This document shows, one piece after another, positions 61,981 to 64,000 of a stretch of DNA of 64,000 nt; position 1 is the first letter of the stretch, and every line of letters starts with the position of its first letter. The notes beneath the pieces were generated by a model that saw nothing but the letters and a program-made list of their open reading frames with translations, searched no databases and was not told the origin of the DNA. The position numbers were made by a program, and so were the translations under genes. Source of the stretch: an uncultured Acetatifactor sp. (GTDB taxonomy: Bacteria > Bacillota > Clostridia > Lachnospirales > Lachnospiraceae). The stretch lies in NCBI GenBank assembly GCA_910577185.1, contig CAJTLR010000004.1, positions 1-64,000 on the forward strand. Reading direction: 5' to 3'.

Positions 61981-62036
61981 TTGACACGTGTTATAAAACG
62001 TGTTATACTGCAAGAACAATACGTGGTAAATACGTG
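61981..62036 (+). promoter_or_regulatory. hicB promoter with ACGTG operator array
   Basis: TTGACA, 17 nt, TATACT (to 62009). ACGTGTTATA occurs twice in direct repeat, 12 nt apart (61986 and 61998), filling the spacer and -10; ACGTG occurs again at 62021 and 62032. Spacing near one helical turn suits a ribbon-helix-helix repressor such as the HicB C-terminus. Confidence 0.75.
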
Positions 62037-62049
62037 CAGGAGGCTGAGC

Positions 62050-62451
62050 ATGAAAGAAAATTATATATATCCGGTGGTAATCAGAAATGAAGGCAGGGGA
62101 TTATTCATTACGTTTCCGGATTTTCCAAATCAGATGACAGAAGCGGATACAGAAGAAGCGGCCATCATTGCTGCCCAGGAAGTACTGGCATTATGCATCA
62201 GTGATAATGAAGAAATGGGAAACGATAATCCGGTACCTACGCAACAGGATAAGATTAATCTGGAACATGGTGAAAGATTAATTTATGTTCATGTCTGGAT
62301 GCCATACTTCAGACGGGTTGAAAAAGTAGTATATGTCAAGAAAACATTAACAATACCTAAGTGGATTGACGAAATGGCTAAAGCAAAAAACGTGAATTTT
62401 TCCGCTATACTTGTAAAAGGACTAAAAGCCGAGTTAGGACTTAACAGATAA
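62050..62451 (+). CDS. hicB: HicB-family antitoxin
   Basis: 133 aa from ATG 62050 (GCAGGAGG upstream). N-terminal degenerate RNase-H-like HicB domain (YPVVIRNEGRGLFITFPDFPNQMTEADTEEAAIIAAQEVL) and a C-terminal ribbon-helix-helix (KKTLTIPKWIDEMAKAKNVNFSAILVKGLKAEL) that should bind the ACGTG array. It neutralises HicA. Its stop overlaps the ATG of a short ORF (TAATG). Confidence 0.9.
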   Translation: MKENYIYPVVIRNEGRGLFITFPDFPNQMTEADTEEAAIIAAQEVLALCISDNEEMGNDNPVPTQQDKINLEHGERLIYVHVWMPYFRRVEKVVYVKKTLTIPKWIDEMAKAKNVNFSAILVKGLKAELGLNR

Positions 62452-62546
62452 TGGATCGGAAATCCTATTATGGTACGATTTCCGTATCAAAAGATCTGTT
62501 GCAGGCAGAATGGAGACAGAAATGTGTCAGAATTGAAAGAAAATGA
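62451..62546 (+). CDS. Short 31-aa ORF overlapping the hicB stop
   Basis: ATG overlaps the hicB TAA. The product (MDRKSYYGTISVSKDLLQAE then WRQKCVRIERK) reads like the start of a larger protein that is cut off. It may be a remnant. Confidence 0.35.
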   Translation: MDRKSYYGTISVSKDLLQAEWRQKCVRIERK

Positions 62547-62640
62547 GGAGGTGAATGACAGGCAGTGCCGGCGCAGACCGTTTAAGGTGGTTCGTGTCAC
62601 CTTGGGAAAATGCAATGAGGAGGAGTCATTATGGAAATAG
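62524..62640 (+). CDS. Possible 38-aa peptide ending over the next start codon
   Basis: GTG 62524 with GGAGA upstream; a charged product with RRRPFKVVRVTLGKC. The TAG overlaps the start of the first amphipathic peptide. A different 35-aa frame (ATG 62554, preceded by GAGGAGGTGA) covers the same bases. I cannot tell which, if either, is translated. Confidence 0.3.
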   Translation: MSELKENEEVNDRQCRRRPFKVVRVTLGKCNEEESLWK

Positions 62641-62711
62641 CAGATATTTTGAAAGTCATTAAGAATATTGCCAAAGCAGTGGAAGCAGTTGTGGATATCT
62701 TTACAGATTAG
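62631..62711 (+). CDS. 26-aa amphipathic peptide 1 (PSM/leaderless-bacteriocin-like)
   Basis: ATG 62631 follows GAGGAGGAG with 5-nt spacing, an excellent site. The product begins MEIADILKVIKNIAKAVEA and ends VVDIFTD. Hydrophobic residues recur every 3-4 positions, giving a clear amphipathic helix; three Lys and five Asp/Glu give about -2. There is no leader or cysteine. Length and pattern resemble staphylococcal delta-toxin. It could instead be a small membrane regulator or type I toxin. Confidence 0.6.
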   Translation: MEIADILKVIKNIAKAVEAVVDIFTD

Positions 62712-62770
62712 TCCGGCTAAGAAATGTCAAGTGCTTTTGAAAAATAATTTCTGCTGGACAGTAAAGCCGC

Positions 62771-62875
62771 AAAGTCGCACGAGAGGAACTTTTATGAGTT
62801 CCTTTCGAAACAAAAGTTTCTCTCGTGATAGGTGTGTCGAAGCGACTTTACCCTTTCGTGCTATCGCGAAGCGAT
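62771..62875. repeat. Nested palindrome between the two peptide genes
   Basis: Outer arms AAAGTCGC/GCGACTTT (62771-62778 with 62842-62849) enclose a 16-bp stem CACGAGAGGAACTTTT/AAAAGTTTCTCTCGTG (one G-U pair; 62778-62793 with 62812-62827). A further small stem ATCGC-GAA-GCGAT (62863-62875) follows directly before the second peptide's RBS. Confidence 0.75.
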
Positions 62876-62895
62876 TTAATTAGGGAGGAATTCAA

Positions 62896-62976
62896 ATGGA
62901 TCCAATGAAAGGAATAAAAATTGCGCTTAAAGTAATCGGCGGTATTGTGGCAATTATTTCTGCATTGTCAGAGTGA
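62896..62976 (+). CDS. 26-aa amphipathic peptide 2 (PSM/leaderless-bacteriocin-like)
   Basis: ATG 62896 follows AGGGAGGAA. The product begins MDPMKGIKIALKVIGGIVAI and ends ISALSE. It is more hydrophobic than peptide 1, with Lys at 5, 8 and 12 and net charge about +1. Same length (26 aa) as peptide 1 but not the same sequence. A terminator follows. No processing gene is visible beside it. Confidence 0.6.
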   Translation: MDPMKGIKIALKVIGGIVAIISALSE

Positions 62977-62985
62977 TTGTGTGTG

Positions 62986-63020
62986 AAAGGTCTGCCTTTC
63001 CGGCAGACCGCTGCCTTTTA
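62986..63020 (+). terminator. Terminator after peptide 2
   Basis: GGTCTGCC-TTTCC-GGCAGACC perfect stem, then GCTGCCTTTT; AAAGG before the stem can also pair with CCTTTT after it. Separates the peptide transcript from what follows. Confidence 0.8.
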
Positions 63021-63069
63021 GGGTTATGCAGGATTATGTGGCTGTTGTAAGTTCAGAAAGGTGGTAAGG

Positions 63070-63153
63070 ATGAAAATTAAGAATGTAGAAGTGTATGATA
63101 TTGTAGGATTACTGGTGAAGAATGGGTCCATAATGAGAAATTTGAATCTGTAG
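63070..63153 (+). CDS. Short 27-aa ORF before the last gene
   Basis: ATG 63070 preceded by AGGTGGTAAGG; product starts MKIKNVEVYDIVGLLVKNGS. After a -1 shift another frame continues with EEWVHNEKFESVGAGSYCL, so this could be a frameshifted small gene. Low certainty. Confidence 0.3.
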   Translation: MKIKNVEVYDIVGLLVKNGSIMRNLNL

Positions 63154-63201
63154 GTGCAGGTAGTTACTGTTTGGATGATTGCAATTTTAAGGAGTGGTAT
63201 A

Positions 63202-64000
63202 ATGGATTTCAATTTATTTGGCGGAGTTGTTTCTGAAGTAGAAGACATATTGCGTGGAATTTCACAGAAAATGGAAAGTATCACCAGAGAGGAATGGCTT
63301 GATAACTATCAGACAGGATCGGATGTTTGCAAAAGTGAAGAAGAACGGATATCGTTTCGTAAAATGATGTATCTTCAAGTACTTAAAACGAGATCCGAAT
63401 ATCAGTTAGCATTTGAAGATATGGAAGATGCCGGAAAGAAAATGGACAGAGCGTTTGGTTATGTCACAGACTGTAAACTGTCTTTTAACATATTAGAGCT
63501 GGTGTTCTATGCGATGGTTAGTATGATCTATTTTTCAATGCGGAAGTGTGATGCAGAAGATATTGAAGCGGCAGATATTTTCATAAAGGAATCTGTTATT
63601 AAATTAACAGAAAAAGAAGAAGAAAAGATGTATCTGGAAATACTAAACAGGATACTTTTTCTTAATATGGCATATTTGTACAATATTATGAATGATTCAA
63701 AAAACGAATGTGATTTAGAACAATACAAAGAAGAAAATGAAAAGTTATTGGACATGGCAAGGCAGATTTTACCGAATGGTGAAATAATAGAACTCATGGA
63801 TGAGATATTCCTGGTAGAAGAATTTTTTAAGAATCCCACAAAAGAAAATATAAACAGGGTGAAACATTTATGTTTTGACAAGAAAAAGAACTGGATGGGA
63901 CATATCTGTATCTGCTCTTCACAACCGGCGTGGTCTGTGGAGGATCCCTGGATGCATTATTTGCCGCATGTTTCTTTTTATAATAGTTCAGACAATAAAA
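63202..64000 (+). CDS. Unknown protein, runs off the window (at least 266 aa)
   Basis: ATG 63202, 7 nt after AAGGAG; the frame stays open to the last base, so the gene is partial at its 3' end. Starts MDFNLFGGVVSEVEDILRGI; mostly helical and acidic, with Met- and Cys-containing helices (LELVFYAMVSMIYFSMRKC; LEILNRILFLNMAYLYNIM) and a Trp/His-rich stretch near the visible end (WMGHICICSSQPAWSVEDPWMHYLPHV). AT-rich codon use like its neighbours. I do not recognise the family. Confidence 0.75.
   Translation, partial: MDFNLFGGVVSEVEDILRGISQKMESITREEWLDNYQTGSDVCKSEEERISFRKMMYLQVLKTRSEYQLAFEDMEDAGKKMDRAFGYVTDCKLSFNILELVFYAMVSMIYFSMRKCDAEDIEAADIFIKESVIKLTEKEEEKMYLEILNRILFLNMAYLYNIMNDSKNECDLEQYKEENEKLLDMARQILPNGEIIELMDEIFLVEEFFKNPTKENINRVKHLCFDKKKNWMGHICICSSQPAWSVEDPWMHYLPHVSFYNSSDNK

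Overview
The window looks like chromosome from a motile, Gram-positive anaerobe of the Clostridia, most probably a Lachnospiraceae relative. The evidence is a PolC-type replicative polymerase, CodY, a Bacillus/Clostridium-style fla/che operon (FliY with CheC-like domains, SwrD/FlbD, FlhF-FlhG, CheC-CheD, sigma-D, FapA) that runs into rpsB-tsf, strong Shine-Dalgarno sites and sigma-A promoters. The left three quarters is moderately GC-rich core genome. The right end, especially after about 57.3 kb, is more AT-rich and accessory. All calls come from reading the sequence; no database search was run.

Layout. 1-0.7 kb: a truncated comM-like fragment with a short direct repeat at its broken end. 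0.7-12.4 kb: housekeeping genes dprA, a DUF402 protein, ispG, polC, tRNA-Glu(CUC), topA and codY. 12.7-45.3 kb: one long motility region with all genes on the + strand: flgBC-fliEFGHIJ-motE-like-fliK-flgD-(TIGR02530)-flgE-swrD-motAB-fliL-fliM-fliY-cheY-fliOPQR-flhBA-flhF-flhG-PilZ-cheC-cheD-small membrane protein-sigD-fapA-three accessory genes. It builds basal body, export gate, stator, switch and hook. It ends with the sigma factor for late genes and adaptation proteins, but cheA, cheW and cheB are not in it. 45.4-47.5 kb: rpsB-tsf.

47.6-51 kb: an AgrA/AgrC-like two-component pair and a 170-aa protein of unknown function. 51.2-57.3 kb: a minus-strand cluster of uroporphyrinogen-decarboxylase-like (corrinoid methyltransferase) genes, a corrinoid protein and a DUF2284 protein, with a divergent AraC-type regulator. 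Two of the UroD-like genes seem to have lost the middle of the barrel. 57.5-59.5 kb: two proteins of unknown function. 59.6-60.8 kb: gene remnants and palindromic elements. 60.8-62.5 kb: a membrane-linked HTH regulator and a divergently transcribed hicA/hicB toxin-antitoxin pair. 62.5-64 kb: several very short genes and an unknown gene that runs off the window.

The main candidates for something undescribed are these. (1) Two tandem 26-residue amphipathic peptide genes at 62.6-63.0 kb resemble phenol-soluble modulins or leaderless bacteriocins in size and pattern; a large nested palindrome lies between them. (2) Sigma-D-type promoters (TAAA-N16-GCCGATAT and close variants, always with a 16-nt spacer) lie upstream of the AgrAC-like pair, the 170-aa gene and the 275-aa gene, which would tie these unknowns to the flagellar late-gene regulon. 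(3) A pair of exact-length 60-nt tandem units lies between cheD and sigD, with a covarying hairpin. (4) There is a divergent hicA/hicB arrangement with an ACGTG operator array.
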